A stretch of DNA of 64,000 nucleotides. Origin: Taudactylus pleione. Taxonomy: Eukaryota > Chordata > Amphibia > Anura > Myobatrachidae. The notes beneath the pieces are model-generated. The model did no database searches and was not told where the DNA came from. It worked only from the letters and a program-made list of their open reading frames with translations. The first letter of the stretch is position 1, and each line of letters starts with the position of its first letter. A program made the position numbers and the translations under genes. The stretch lies in NCBI GenBank assembly GCA_031769625.1, contig JAUIMM010001588.1, forward strand, positions 875,001-939,000, written 5' to 3'. Shown piece by piece: positions 22,215 to 32,308 of this stretch.

Positions 22215-23236
22215 GTAAGGGATAAATGGTATTGGAGCAGCCATTTTGACTTGCATACTGTGTGTCATCACATAGAGAGCAGACTCAGATTGCTTTCAAA
22301 CCACAACTAAGTACATGCTAATGCATTGTATCATGTACCTGTGGGCTAATGCTTATTGTATGATTGAGTTTACTTCCTTCACTTTTATTATACAAGCTTC
22401 TAGTTTATATTGCATTTAATAATATGTTCATTTTTTATTAGAATTTTCCTTTTTTAGTTCTCCTTATTTACTGCCCTGACTTTGGATGAGCCATGTTCAT
22501 ACACTGCTGTGTGTGATCCAGTGCAGAGCTACACACAGTTTTACACTGGGTTTGGGCACAAGCAATCCCTCCCTTTGAAATATCTGTCATTTACTGCGTA
22601 TTCTTATTTTCCCTTTGCTTAATGAACTAACCTTTTTTCTTATTCCTTTCTAAGACTGTCTGTTCTGGGCATTCAGGTCAGTTCTGGACATCTAATCTGC
22701 TCAATGAACCCATATAGTGGGGGCCCAGTTGTAAAAGCCCTTCACTTTACAGTATATTGATGCTATGCATTGTTTAATCTTAAAATGCAGGTTACCTTAT
22801 AGAAAATAACTAATTGTAACCTATTTACATGGAAACATTGCAGAAACTTATCAGAACTTGGAATATTTGTAAGGCTATTAAAGAACTCTGCTGACAGTCA
22901 ATTGGACCCTAAAATGGGCAATTAACTTTTAATAGACACCAAGTTTATGCTTGGCCAAAGATTAGCTGATGCTAGCACTCAGCCCAAGTTACAGGGCCAC
23001 TTTTAAACTTGGCCACACACACAGGTCCAAAGTGGATGAAAAGTGGTCATCTGGTCATCCTAATTTCTGTCATTCATGAATGCTAGAATCTGCCTGCGCA
23101 TTATTCATCATAACTTCTCATTGTACTACATGCTACGATAAGGTCTCATGTAGGCTTCTGTATGAATCTGCACCACTTTGCATCTAAAATGCATGTCTGC
23201 TTTATAGTTCTCTTTCCAGTTTAGAATTCCACCTAT
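22215..23236. other. intron sequence, nothing recognised
   Basis: Start of the intron after exon 22108-22214. No repeat family or coding motif identified. Confidence 0.45.
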
Positions 23237-23834
23237 GGCCCTCATTCAGAGCCGTTCGCTATTTGCGTTCCTTCGTTCAAAAACAAGGGGCGGCTATGCA
23301 AATGATCCGTTCGCACATTGCAGTCTGTTCACACCTCTAAGTCTGAACGAGCGAGCAAAACATCCGCTCGTTTATTTGATAAAAACGCCCCCTGGCCGCT
23401 CGCACCATACGTCATGTCCGCTATTTATTAGATTAATCGAGTACATCGAACAGGATATGAACTGCTCGCTATTCTTGTGGTTGGTTTTTTCAACCGCTAT
23501 TTTGCGAGCAGTTCTGAGTTTAAAAAACCAAGTGACGTGGTCATTGACGCTGCTGTATTAATTATGCACACCCATAAAACGCCCGTTTTGACCTTTAAGC
23601 ACGCCTGTGATCGGATCTCCACTCCCCGTTTTCAAGCACCTTCCCCTGTTACCACCCACATACGCCTCATTCTGTCACTCAAAATAGCAGGCACTCGCTA
23701 TATTGCGTACAAATGATTTTCGGCCGCACTGACTGGTTCGCGCATGCGTACTAAAAACCGTACGCATGCGCAGATGTGCGAACATCGCTCGGAACAAGCG
23801 TACTGCCGCTAGCGAGTGGCTCTGAATGAGGGCC
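23237..23834 (-). mobile_element. 598-bp MITE with TAT target duplication
   Basis: The ends GGCCCTCATTCAGAGCC and GGCTCTGAATGAGGGCC are perfect inverted repeats, with TAT on both sides (23,234-23,236 and 23,835-23,837). It is the same family as 1,772-2,354, in inverse orientation. It is non-coding. Confidence 0.88.
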
Positions 23835-23887
23835 TATGATTGTAAACATGTGGGGTTATTTATACCAGTGGCTCCTAAAGGCAGCCT

Positions 23888-24202
23888 AATGCTGGGTACA
23901 CATTTACGTGATGGATCGGACAGTAGTTCGAGCGGCTGATTGGTAAGCAATACACACTTATGTCTGGCCTGACATCACAACTGGGCGGCCATTTAAATTT
24001 GTGTATGGTGCGTTTGGCGGGTTTCCCTTTCATGCATGCAAATACTGTATTTCCAATATACCGGCTGTGCTGTAGGGCCGACCTTATGTCTGTGAGTGAC
24101 GTCATTCAGTCATATCGGATGCACACACTTGCCTATGCACTCGCAATTTAGCATTCGTTGATCAAAAGAACGCTCTACATCAACAAGTGTGTACCCAGCA
24201 TT
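23888..24202. mobile_element. 315-bp TIR MITE (AATGCTGGGTACACA)
   Basis: AATGCTGGGTACACA at the left is mirrored by TGTGTACCCAGCATT at the right. The interior has no ORF of interest. The termini resemble the style of the element at 37,820-38,103, but the sequence differs. Confidence 0.78.
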
Positions 24203-24350
24203 GCAAGTCCAGGTTTTAAGGATATCCGTACTTAAGCACGGGTGACTTAATACCTCATTCAGTTGACTATACCATCTGTGCACAAGCATGAATAGCCTTA
24301 AAACCTAGAATGCTAGGGTGCTTTGCGGACCGAGTTAAATCCTGATTTAG
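24203..24350. mobile_element. MITE copy, 'ttttaaggatatcc' family
   Basis: It contains CAAGTCCAGGTTTTAAGGAT, GGGTGACTTAATACCTCATT and, near the right end, TAGGGTGCTTTGCGGACCGA. This is the same layout as the copies at 43,318, 44,460 and 45,268. Its left end abuts the previous MITE, which probably inserted into it. Confidence 0.62.
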
Positions 24351-25346
24351 ACTCATTTAGAAAAGAATGTGCTTCCATGAAATATCCAGTAAGTGTTGGT
24401 ATGGTGATTACAAATATTCTACACTGGGTGGATTGTTGATGATGACAGTGACGTTCTTATTGTTGGTAGGCTTCTGACCCATGAGTACATGACCATCAGT
24501 AAGGGTTAAGAATGACTTTCTCAACAAAATTGTGTTATTTCGTAGCATTTATATTAGGGGACCCATGCACCACGAATGTAGATCCTTCATCACACATTCA
24601 CCCTTAGGTTTCATACTGATGTATTCAGTTTTTACTTAGAATTGCTGGACATGTTTACAAAAACCTTTGCGTTTTGTTTTATTCTCTATGTGATCTTGCG
24701 CATGACACTAATTTTTACATGTTGATCATAACCTTTCAAATATTCTTTAAAATGAACAAACAGTTCTATTAAGGAAGGATTGGAAATCTTAAAAGATGCA
24801 ATTTGTAAAGTTAATATGGATAGGGTTATTATTAAATGTAAAGTGTCTAACTCTGTGCTAGTCCTTGTAGACCACAAAACAGAATTGCAGATGTGTGCCT
24901 CCAGACCTGGAGGAGACCAGTCTGCCTTAGCATGAATGTGCAGTCTGTCTAGCCAGGAATATTGTTTTAGAAAGGAGTGACCAAAGTGCAAGTTTACTAC
25001 CAGGAACCAAGTTTTGAGTTATCACCCAGATGTTATATCTACCAAATCACCCTTGCTTTTGATTATTGAGTATGTCTTGGGGGTTAACCAGTTTTAAAAT
25101 GTTGTGACTGCAGATTTTGATTGTTCATCTTGCTCATGCACCCCTTCAACAGTGTCACACAGCCATGGTGTTCATCAGGGGATCCTAGATGATGGAAACT
25201 CTTTAAGAAGCTTTATTTCAATGTATTTGTGGTACCCAAAAATATTGGGTCAATGTTCCAGTCCTAAAGATATTCAATACATTTGTGTGATCTTAAATCA
25301 GTGGAGTCAAAGATCAAATTCTTCCTCTTTGTCAACATAAAAAAAA
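24351..25346. other. intron sequence, nothing recognised
   Basis: No motif or repeat was identified in this 1-kb stretch. Confidence 0.4.
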
Positions 25347-25565
25347 GATGACGCACAAGAAGACTTTGCTGATTAAAATGATATGCGGCATGTGTATGTT
25401 CTGTGTGACTATAGCTGTATCTGCATAGGAAATGATACATTACAGTGTCAGCGGCTGCTTTTCACACCACGTTCTGTTGTGATGATTTTACAGACTCATT
25501 CGCACACAGAACAATACACATGCCGCATATCATTTTAATCAGCAAACTCTTCTTGTGTGTCATAC
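25347..25565. mobile_element. 219-bp MITE with about 60-bp inverted arms
   Basis: ATGACGCACAAGAAGACTTT, then GCTGATTAAAATGATATGCG, is complementary to 25,505-25,565 with one or two differences. The arms enclose about 95 bp. A related tail (CATTACGCAAAGAGGATAG) continues to about 25,645. Confidence 0.75.
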
Positions 25566-26120
25566 TGGCATTGCACTGCTAATCAGACTCATTCACGGCG
25601 AAAAAGACACCATGTGTAACGCGACTCATTACGCAAAGAGGATAGACGAGGAAGGATGTATCTCTGGCTTTACTGCCATCCTGCACTGTACAAAACTGTT
25701 TCTGCAACATGGTCCTCAACTTGTGCGTTAACTAAATGTTTAAGGATCCATCCTTCAGTGAATGCCTGCTTCAACCACAAGGCTTTGCATTTGTTTTCCA
25801 TCTTTCCTTTTGTGCATCTGATATACATTCCTCCAAACCTACTGTTGTCACAGTTTTAATATGTCTTATTGTTCCTGGGTATCTCTTAGTAATAGATAGG
25901 AATAAAAAACTCTGAAGTTTGTACTTACTGTGAATTCTTGTTCTCACTAATACATTGGGGGAACTCGTGCCTTTGAAAACCTCCTGTAGCTGAAGTGATT
26001 TTCTAGGTATACTGTCTAAACAACTATTCATCTAATTTTATTACTTGGATTGTTAGCACAGTTTATATATGGTTTTCTTTTCCTAAAGTCCTGCTTTGGG
26101 ATAAAATCGAGATCCGGTCT
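25566..26120. other. intron sequence, nothing firm
   Basis: Beyond the MITE-like tail at 25,600-25,645 no motif or repeat was identified. Confidence 0.35.
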
Positions 26121-26611
26121 AAAGATCTACAGTAAAAAGGTAGACAATGTCTAGATAGACAACAGATGTTAGACAGTCAAAAGGTCGACACACTAAAGGT
26201 CGACATGAAAAAGGTAGACACAAAAATGGTCGACACATGTTTTGTTAGGGTTAGGCACTTACCCCAACGGTTAAGGTTAGGCACTTACCCTGACGGTTAG
26301 GGTTAGGCACCAAGGAGGGAGGGTTAGGCACTTACCGGAGAGTTAGGCACTAGAAAGGACAGTTAGGGTCAGGCACCTACCCCGATGGTTAGGGTTAGGC
26401 ACCAAGGGGAGGGTTAGGGTGAAGATTAGGGTTAGAAAACAAAACGTGTCGACAATTTTTTTGTCTACCTTTTTTATGTCGACCATATGTGCATGTTGAC
26501 CTTCTTACATGTCGACCTTTAGTGTGTCGACCTTTTGTCCCTGTCGACCTATTGACTGTCTAACCTCTGTTGTCTATCTAGACATGGTGTACCTTTTTAC
26601 TGTAGATCTTT
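26121..26611. mobile_element. MITE with GTCGAC-rich arms and telomere-like core
   Basis: The ends AAAGATCTACAGTAAAAAGG and CCTTTTTACTGTAGATCTTT are inverted. Both arms are strings of GTCGAC/GTAGAC-type units about 12-20 bp apart. The 26,245-26,440 core is a degenerate minisatellite of GTTAGGGTTAGGCAC and ACTTACC words. It is non-coding. Confidence 0.8.
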
Positions 26612-26766
26612 CAATCCACACCCGATAAAACCAGTGAGCTCATTATAGTGCCTGATGATATCACCAGCGGAGGAGCTAACATTACTAACTCTTTAGTATC
26701 CTAGTGATGTGATTTGTTTCCAAAGCGGTGTTAAAGTTAGAATGCAGATCATATCTTCTCTTCTAG

Positions 26767-26859
26767 TCTTCACAGCGCAAACAAGCGAGGAGGGATCGAT
26801 CAAAAGAAGAAACATTTCAGCTCTCTAGGTGGACGCCTGTGATAAAAGATGTTATTGAG
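26767..26859 (+). CDS. stxbp3: stxbp3 exon (start of C-terminal half of domain 2)
   Basis: The exon follows TTCTCTTCTAG and precedes GTGAG. It is 31 codons long and phase 0 at both ends. The peptide has a basic linker (SSQRKQARRDR) and then SKEETFQLSRWTPVIKDVIE. The QLSRWTPxIKD motif is one of the most conserved stretches of syntaxin-binding SM proteins and marks the chain's return into domain 2. A second AG (CACAG, ending at 26,775) lies nine bases inside the exon and could give a three-residue-shorter isoform. The longer form was chosen because it keeps the linker length I expect from mammalian Munc18c; that comparison is from memory. Confidence 0.92.
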
Positions 26860-27356
26860 GTGAGATAACTTTATGTTGACTTAGTAAACCTGCCCATGCC
26901 TTTCCCATCAACTTTGTATGCTAGTTGGACTGTTTTAGCCTGCTAATTCACCCAGCTAACCACCCAAACCACTACTACTACAGTCTCTCTTTTCCCATCA
27001 CTATTGTCCATCGGTGAGAAGTGTTGACATAGAATTGGATGGACCTCTCCCCTTTTTCACCTGCAGGTAGAATTGGTTTGTTTAAAAAAAAAAAACCATT
27101 TAGATCTCTGTTTAGAGGTGAGGATGAGAGAGAGGGCGATGGGGAAAGTCTTAGATCCAAAGATAGATCAGAGATTGATTTAACGTTTACCTCTGTCCAC
27201 ATAACACTAATACAAGGAAACTAGTTTTTCCGCTTTTTAAATGAAAAAAAAAAAAGTGATGAGGATTCTATAGTTGCGTTTGATAAGAAATGTCGGTATA
27301 GTATTAGTGTTTGTCACAATTTGTAGCTTCTTCACATGTCATGTTTTTGTTTTAAG
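26860..27356. other. intron, nothing recognised
   Basis: Intron between exons 26767-26859 and 27357-27442. Two short A-runs (27,083 and 27,243) occur; no element was identified. Confidence 0.4.
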
Positions 27357-27442
27357 GACAATATAGAGAATAAACTAGACTCAAAGGAGTGGCCCTACTG
27401 CTCTGAGTGCCCTGCAGCATGGAATGGCTCTGGGGCAGTCAG
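27357..27442 (+). CDS. stxbp3: stxbp3 exon (WPYCSECPAAWNGSGAV segment)
   Basis: The acceptor is TTTTTGTTTTAAG and the donor is GTAGGT. The exon starts in phase 0 and ends with two bases of a serine codon completed by the next exon. It encodes DNIENKLDSKEWPYCSEC, then PAAWNGSGAV. This cysteine-containing WPYCS-CPA-WNGSGAV stretch is characteristic of STXBP3/Munc18c; the neuronal paralogue has a different sequence here. It is therefore the best single argument for the paralogue assignment. The SKEWPY and GAVSAR residues continue into the exon at 28589. Confidence 0.93.
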
Positions 27443-27785
27443 GTAGGTGAAGTACTTTTCAGAAATATTACATTTGTACTACAATAGCCTCTGTAAGATG
27501 CACATAATTTATACTTTGCCACTGAAGATTAAATAAACATATTGCAATGATAATCGTATTAAAGCAGTATAGTGGTGTCGAGTCATGGCTAATTGCATTG
27601 TACTGAAAGCTTTGCACCAACGGAGTATTAGTCTCATATTAGTATATGTGCACTTGCATATGTATAGAGATGGTTACACACTCATCCAAATGGCACCTAG
27701 TGAATTGCCCAAAATGTAGAAATTCCCATTCACTAGGTAAGAATATGTCAGCATTAATCAGGCATTTTCTCTTACTTCATTACTC

Positions 27786-28076
27786 TCACACAAGACACTC
27801 CCATGAAAAGATGTCCCATACCATAACGTCGCTTCCGCAAGCCTGAAGAGTCATGATGATGCAAGAAGGGTCCATGCTTTCATGCCGTTGTTTCCATATC
27901 CTCACCCTACCATCAGCATTGTGTAGTATTAAACGTGATTTGTCAGACAACATGACCTGTTTCCAATCATTTACTGTCCAATTCCTGTGTTTCTGAGCAA
28001 ATTGGAGATGTTTCACCCTGTTTGTAACAGATAGCAATGGTGTATGGGCAGGCCTTCTTCTGCTGCTGTAGCCCAC
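27786..28076 (-). pseudogene. Tc1-like transposase fragment
   Basis: On the minus strand an open frame of about 96 codons reads VKHLQFAQKHRNWTVNDWK, then VMLSDKSRLILHNADGRVRI, then CGSDVMVWDIFSW. This is the middle of a Tc1/mariner transposase: the R-L-x-FAxxHxxW helix, the second catalytic Asp in the position of FTDESRF, and the VMVWGxIS strand. Here DES is DKS and the glycine of VWG is Asp, so it is probably inactive. N- and C-terminal parts are missing in this frame. Adjacent sequence to about 28,330 may belong to the same element. Tc1 enzymes cut and paste their own element. Confidence 0.75.
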
Positions 28077-28525
28077 ACAATGTAATGTGTAATGACTCAG
28101 ATCATTGTAATTTGATGCACTGTTGCCCGTTTATGGGGCTGAACAAGTCTGCCCACTGTACGTTCTGCTCAAGCATCCAGTAGCCATTTATAACCACAGG
28201 CCTTGTGCTCAGACCCAGTTTTCTGTCTGCTGGTCCACTCTGTGTACACTGTAACAACTGCCGGCCTCTAACTAGTCACCAGTGCAGCCGTTTAGCTAAT
28301 GCTCGCACTGGTGCTGTGAGCGCCAATAATCATTCCACCTGCAAGGTATGTCAGATCGTATAGTTTAAGCATGATATCATGAGTGATACACTTCATTAGT
28401 CTCTGCACACTCTACCTTCGTCTTTCCATTATTGTACAGATAGACATCCAACGTCAGCATTATCTGCAGAATAGCTACTTTGCATAAAATAATAATAATT
28501 TGACCATTCAGTGTATATACATTAT

Positions 28526-28586
28526 CTGGTTCAATAAATGTATCTTCTGTGTTCTTTCTGGTTCAATAAATGTATCTTCTGTGTTC
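28526..28586 (+). repeat. 32-bp-period tandem duplication of the 3' splice region
   Basis: CTGGTTCAATAAATGTATCT followed by TCTGTGTTC occurs at 28,526-28,554 and again at 28,558-28,586. After the first copy comes TTT, after the second AGT, the intron/exon boundary. Confidence 0.95.
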
Positions 28587-28588
28587 AG

Positions 28589-28737
28589 TGCCAGACAGAA
28601 GCACAATACATTGAACCGTGAGGAACGGAAAAGTGTATCTAAGCTGATTATTTTTGTAATTGGAGGAATCACGTACTCTGAAATTCGTTGTGCTTATGAA
28701 GTGACTCAATCCAACAAGTTTGTGCAGGTTATTATTG
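28589..28737 (+). CDS. stxbp3: stxbp3 exon (GGITYSEIRCAYEV core)
   Basis: The exon follows TTCTGTGTTCAG and precedes GTAAG. One base completes a serine codon, then it reads ARQKHNTLNREERKSVSK, LIIFVIGGITYSEIRCAYEV and TQSNKFVQVII, ending one base into a glycine codon. The GGxTxxExRxAYE motif is diagnostic of Sec1/Munc18 proteins: a central strand and helix of domain 2. The frame is intact. The acceptor is unusual because the 29 bp immediately upstream of its AG are present twice in tandem (28,526-28,554 and 28,558-28,586), which duplicates the polypyrimidine and branch-point region. Only the downstream copy is followed by AG, so it should define the exon start. Confidence 0.95.
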
Positions 28738-29525
28738 GTAAGTAGAATGCTCATTGTAGAATTTTATTTTTGCACCACTAATAGTAAAATTATATTACTG
28801 AACTGTCCCCTCCTCCTAATCAGAGCCTGGGGGCTCTATGCAGCTGTGTGTCTTGGCAGAAAATAGGAGGAAGGTTGAGGGGAGATGCAGCTTGTGATTG
28901 GTCTCTCACACACCCGGTTTCCCATTTGAAGATGGAGAGCTTTATTGATTTTTGAGTTCTGTGTGACAGAACCAGCAGAGTCCAAGGAAGTATAGCTACA
29001 TGTAGCGGCCTCCTGTCCTCTCGCTATTCTAGGGGGGGGTCACACTGGTGAAATGTTATGTGTCTAGCACTTAATTTTTGTATGCGTTTTTGTATATTGC
29101 TTTTGCTAGTCTCCTAGTGTAAGTCACTTACCAGCCTATTAGTATATCAACTAAAATGGTGATCCCACGTGTACAATTTTGAGAGTTTTGCGGGCGTCAT
29201 ATTAGTAACTGTTGTGCATCTGCAGATATCATTTTATTCCATAATGGTGATGGCATGTGCCAGACCCCCATTCAACTTTCACTACAGCAAACTACATGTT
29301 TGAATGCATATAACTTTCCTGTTACAGTTTATTCAAGTCTCTGAGATGCTTGTGTGTAATTAGGAGTATCCTTGTTACCAGAGTGCAGGGAGCACTGTGT
29401 TAGATGCCAGGGTCTTGCCACATCAGTGGGTAATACTGTTCAAGGGGTTCACTGCATCTCTGCAGGTTATCATTAGGTGCTGTTTGGGGCTTGGTACCAC
29501 CATGAAATAAAGGTAATACAAAGTA
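28738..29525. other. intron, nothing recognised
   Basis: First part of the last coding intron. A short G-run at 29,031-29,039 is the only low-complexity feature seen. Confidence 0.4.
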
Positions 29526-30761
29526 GTGTGACAGGGTCCACATAATTCCACATGAAGTAGATGTGGAATATCCAGATCTCCAAGGTTTGGCAGAGCAAAG
29601 GCATTAGGAATGTATAATGTACAGTTCAGGTGTTGCCTCAATCAGAGTCTGGAAAGGCAGCTGATTACAGACACCTGTGTGAGGTTGGTTTAAGAGCTGC
29701 AGAGACACTGGGGAAACTTATCCTGATGGTGAGATAGTCACCCAGGTTATAGGCCTGGGGGTGACTAGTGTTAGGGGTCCCGGACCTGCGAGTCCACTGA
29801 AGAAATATTTCTGTTTGGAAGACTTTGAGGGGTATTCAATATGAAACGTTAACTTCACTGCCGAAGTTAACGTTTCATATCGGAGTTTTTACCTGCGTTA
29901 AAGTATGGTGTGCGCTCCCGCTTATCCCCGTATTCAATATAAAATTAATGAAAACGGGAAACTCCAAAGTTGGATTTGCGTAAAGTTACGAATTTTTCCT
30001 TAAAATAATTGTAAGACCCCCCCTAAAGTTGTAAAAACATGGGGGAACACTATGGATACCCCCGTTTTAGCCTTTAATTGAAAGTCGGCGATTTAAATAG
30101 CCGCAGCAGGGGGTTTTTTCCCGACATTGAAGAAGTGTTGCAGAAGAGCACTTAGGTTATTTTTTTCGTTTTTTTAAGTGGTCCCATCAAATTTGGGGTA
30201 CATGAAAATGGGTACTAGCATATTTTGATGTCCCTAAAGTAAGTTTTTAAAAATTCTGCATTTGTGCACCTGCTGCATAGTTGCAGAATAGCCCTGAACC
30301 TATTTCCCTATTGTTTAACACTTTTTTACCATTTTTTTTTTTTCACCCCAATTTTTAAATTAATTTTTTGGGGTGTCCCTATTTTTTTTTTTTACACAGT
30401 TCTTTTTTAAATGTCAGTCCCAGGGGTGCAGGCTATTTTTTTTACGCCTGCACCCCTAAACCCCAATTCTGCACTTTTTTTCGACACCTATTCAATGGTG
30501 AAAAGTTATCCCTGTTTTTTATCAAAGACTTTTCAAAACTGCGATAAGTCTTTGATATTGAATACAGTGTAAAACTAAAACCTGCGATAATGACGTCATA
30601 GCTCCGATATTAACGCAAAAACGATGTTATCGCACCCATATTGAATACCCCTGTTTGTGTAACATCTTGCCTGTGAAACCTCTATGTCCTGTATACCTGC
30701 CTGTGGTGAGCAATAAAAGCTACTGATGGATTTTGCCCGGTGTTGTGATTCTTGTCACAGT
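29526..30761. mobile_element. possible LTR-like element interrupted by a MITE
   Basis: Outer parts 29,526-29,826 and 30,653-30,761 begin TGTGACAGGGTCC and end TTGTCACA. AATAAA occurs at about 30,712 near the right end. It could be a solo LTR or another TIR element. No clear target duplication was found. Confidence 0.4.
29827..30652. mobile_element. 826-bp MITE, GGGGTATTCAAT termini
   Basis: The ends GGGGTATTCAATATGAAACG and CATATTGAATACCCC are inverted. The interior contains ATGAAAATGGGTACTAGCAT and a GGGGTGCAGGC block flanked by T-runs. 36,796-37,654 is a second copy in the opposite orientation. Confidence 0.82.
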
Positions 30762-30835
30762 ACATACATCATTTTAACTTCTGGAAATGTTCTTTTCTAA
30801 ATAAACTAATATTTTTCAGCCAAATTGTGAACTTT

Positions 30836-31384
30836 GGCCCTCATTCAGAGCCGTACGCTCTGAGCAGAGCGCACGCTCTGCATGAGGGCCGGGCTCCATT
30901 TTCATGGAGCGTCCTCCTGGACGCTCGTATAGCTGTGGGTCACCACCCACAGGCTATACGAGCGTGCATTTTGATGGCCGCGATGGTCGTGACCATCGCG
31001 ACCATCGAAATTGCGAGCCGGAGCCTGCGGTTGAGGTTTTCAACCGCAAGCTCCGGAGTGATTTTGGCTCTATCAGAGCCAAAATCACTCCCACTGACAT
31101 CACTAGTGATGTCAGTGGGCCGGCTTCTGACGGGAGGCGTTCCCGTGGGAACGCCCCCGTCAGGGAGGCACGCCCCCGGCACGCCCACCAAAGGGGGCGT
31201 GCTGTCAATCAACATTGACAGCACGCCCCCTTTGATCGGACACAACGAGCGAAGGAAAGTCCTTCGCTCGTCGTGTCTGGCGCATGCGCACGACGGAGCT
31301 CCTTCCGTCGTGCGCATGCTCAGTGCAGACCATCGACCCACTTGCGAGCGGACAGCCGCTCGCGAGTGGGTCTGAATCAGGCCC
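30836..31384. mobile_element. 549-bp MITE built of consecutive hairpins, TTT TSD
   Basis: Termini GGCCCTCATTCAGAGCC and GGGTCTGAATCAGGCC match the MITEs at 1,772 and 23,237, and TTT flanks both sides. Inside, about ten perfect or nearly perfect hairpins follow one another almost without spacers, for example CCCACTGACATCACTAGTGATGTCAGTGGG (31,090-31,119; each half 15 bp) and the arms ATTTTGGCTC/GAGCCAAAAT. A 207-codon + frame across it is a by-product of palindromic GC-rich DNA. Confidence 0.88.
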
Positions 31385-31478
31385 TTTGTCAAAGCCTAGA
31401 ACAAATATTCCATTACACTGAGGAGTGCATTTGCCATAATGTTTCTTACAGCAGTATTATTTTGTTGTATCTCTCCAG

Positions 31479-31576
31479 GTTCTACTCATATTATTACTCC
31501 TAAGACAATGCTGGATGATATAAGGGACCTCACCAAACCTTGCATCCCAAAAGAAACCTTTACAATTGAGGAGTAA
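31479..31576 (+). CDS. stxbp3: stxbp3 terminal coding exon with TAA stop
   Basis: The acceptor is TATCTCTCCAG. Two bases complete a glycine codon, then it reads STHIITPKTMLDDIRDL, then TKPCIPKETFTIEE and TAA at 31,574-31,576. The GSTHxxTPxxxLDDIxxL pattern is the conserved C-terminal strand and helix of SM proteins. The extreme C-terminus is variable among family members, so the length of this tail is unremarkable. With the six upstream exons the window encodes the last 250 residues of a protein expected to be about 590 long. No in-frame stop or frameshift was found in any exon. Confidence 0.93.
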
Positions 31577-32308
31577 ATAGAAAATCCTGTACCCTTGTGA
31601 AGCAATATGTTACAGGGAACCACATCTGCACCTTGAGTTAAACTGTATGTATGTGTGTAAATCTCTATTTGTAGCGAAACCTGTGTTTTGCAATTGACTA
31701 ACTGGAAATTGTGGCATAAGAGAAGTGACAACAAGTTGCCTTCAAAAATAAACTCTGCCTTTTAAAAAAAAAAGTAATTAACCACTGAAGTTCTCAGCCA
31801 TGCACTGAAAAATAAACCTGTACAGCTCAAGATAGGAGATTTTAATGCTTTAATACTTGCTTATATATATAACTGTATATGTAATTCTAATCTTATAAGA
31901 AAGGATTTATTGTGCAATTCAACTTCTGTGTGATTTAATAGCATGTTGTGACACAGGATGGGATTTTGAAGTGTTATTCTTAATGTCTGCAAAATTGTAT
32001 TTTAATTCCAGTCTGTCAGCAAGTAGCCATGTCCGGCTACTGTACCTGCTATTCTGTTTTTTACTGCAAGTGTATGGCCTACTCCTCTCAACATATACCT
32101 CTGCTAATGCGTTGCAAGTGTTTGTGGAAGTCAGTCAGAGCATTTGTAACCTATGTAAAAGGATGTGGATTCATCTTGTTTTGTCATTTTTAGTTCATTT
32201 TATCATATTTAATCAGGTATAGAGGGTAAAAGGGAACACCGTTGCTATGTTGTTAGTAAGCCTTGCTCTACTAAGGAAATATATTCAAAACATACAATAG
32301 AAAATAAA
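31577..32308 (+). other. stxbp3: stxbp3 probable 3' UTR with several AATAAA signals
   Basis: Sequence after the stop is unique-looking and AT-rich. AATAAA hexamers occur at 31,747-31,752, 31,811-31,816 and 32,303-32,308, so alternative polyadenylation is possible. The first is followed within 15 bases by a genomic A-run. Which signal is used cannot be read from sequence. Confidence 0.55.

Noticed and set aside
30752..31375. 207-codon frame
   Set aside because: It lies over the hairpin-chain MITE; palindromic GC-rich DNA gives open frames on both strands here.
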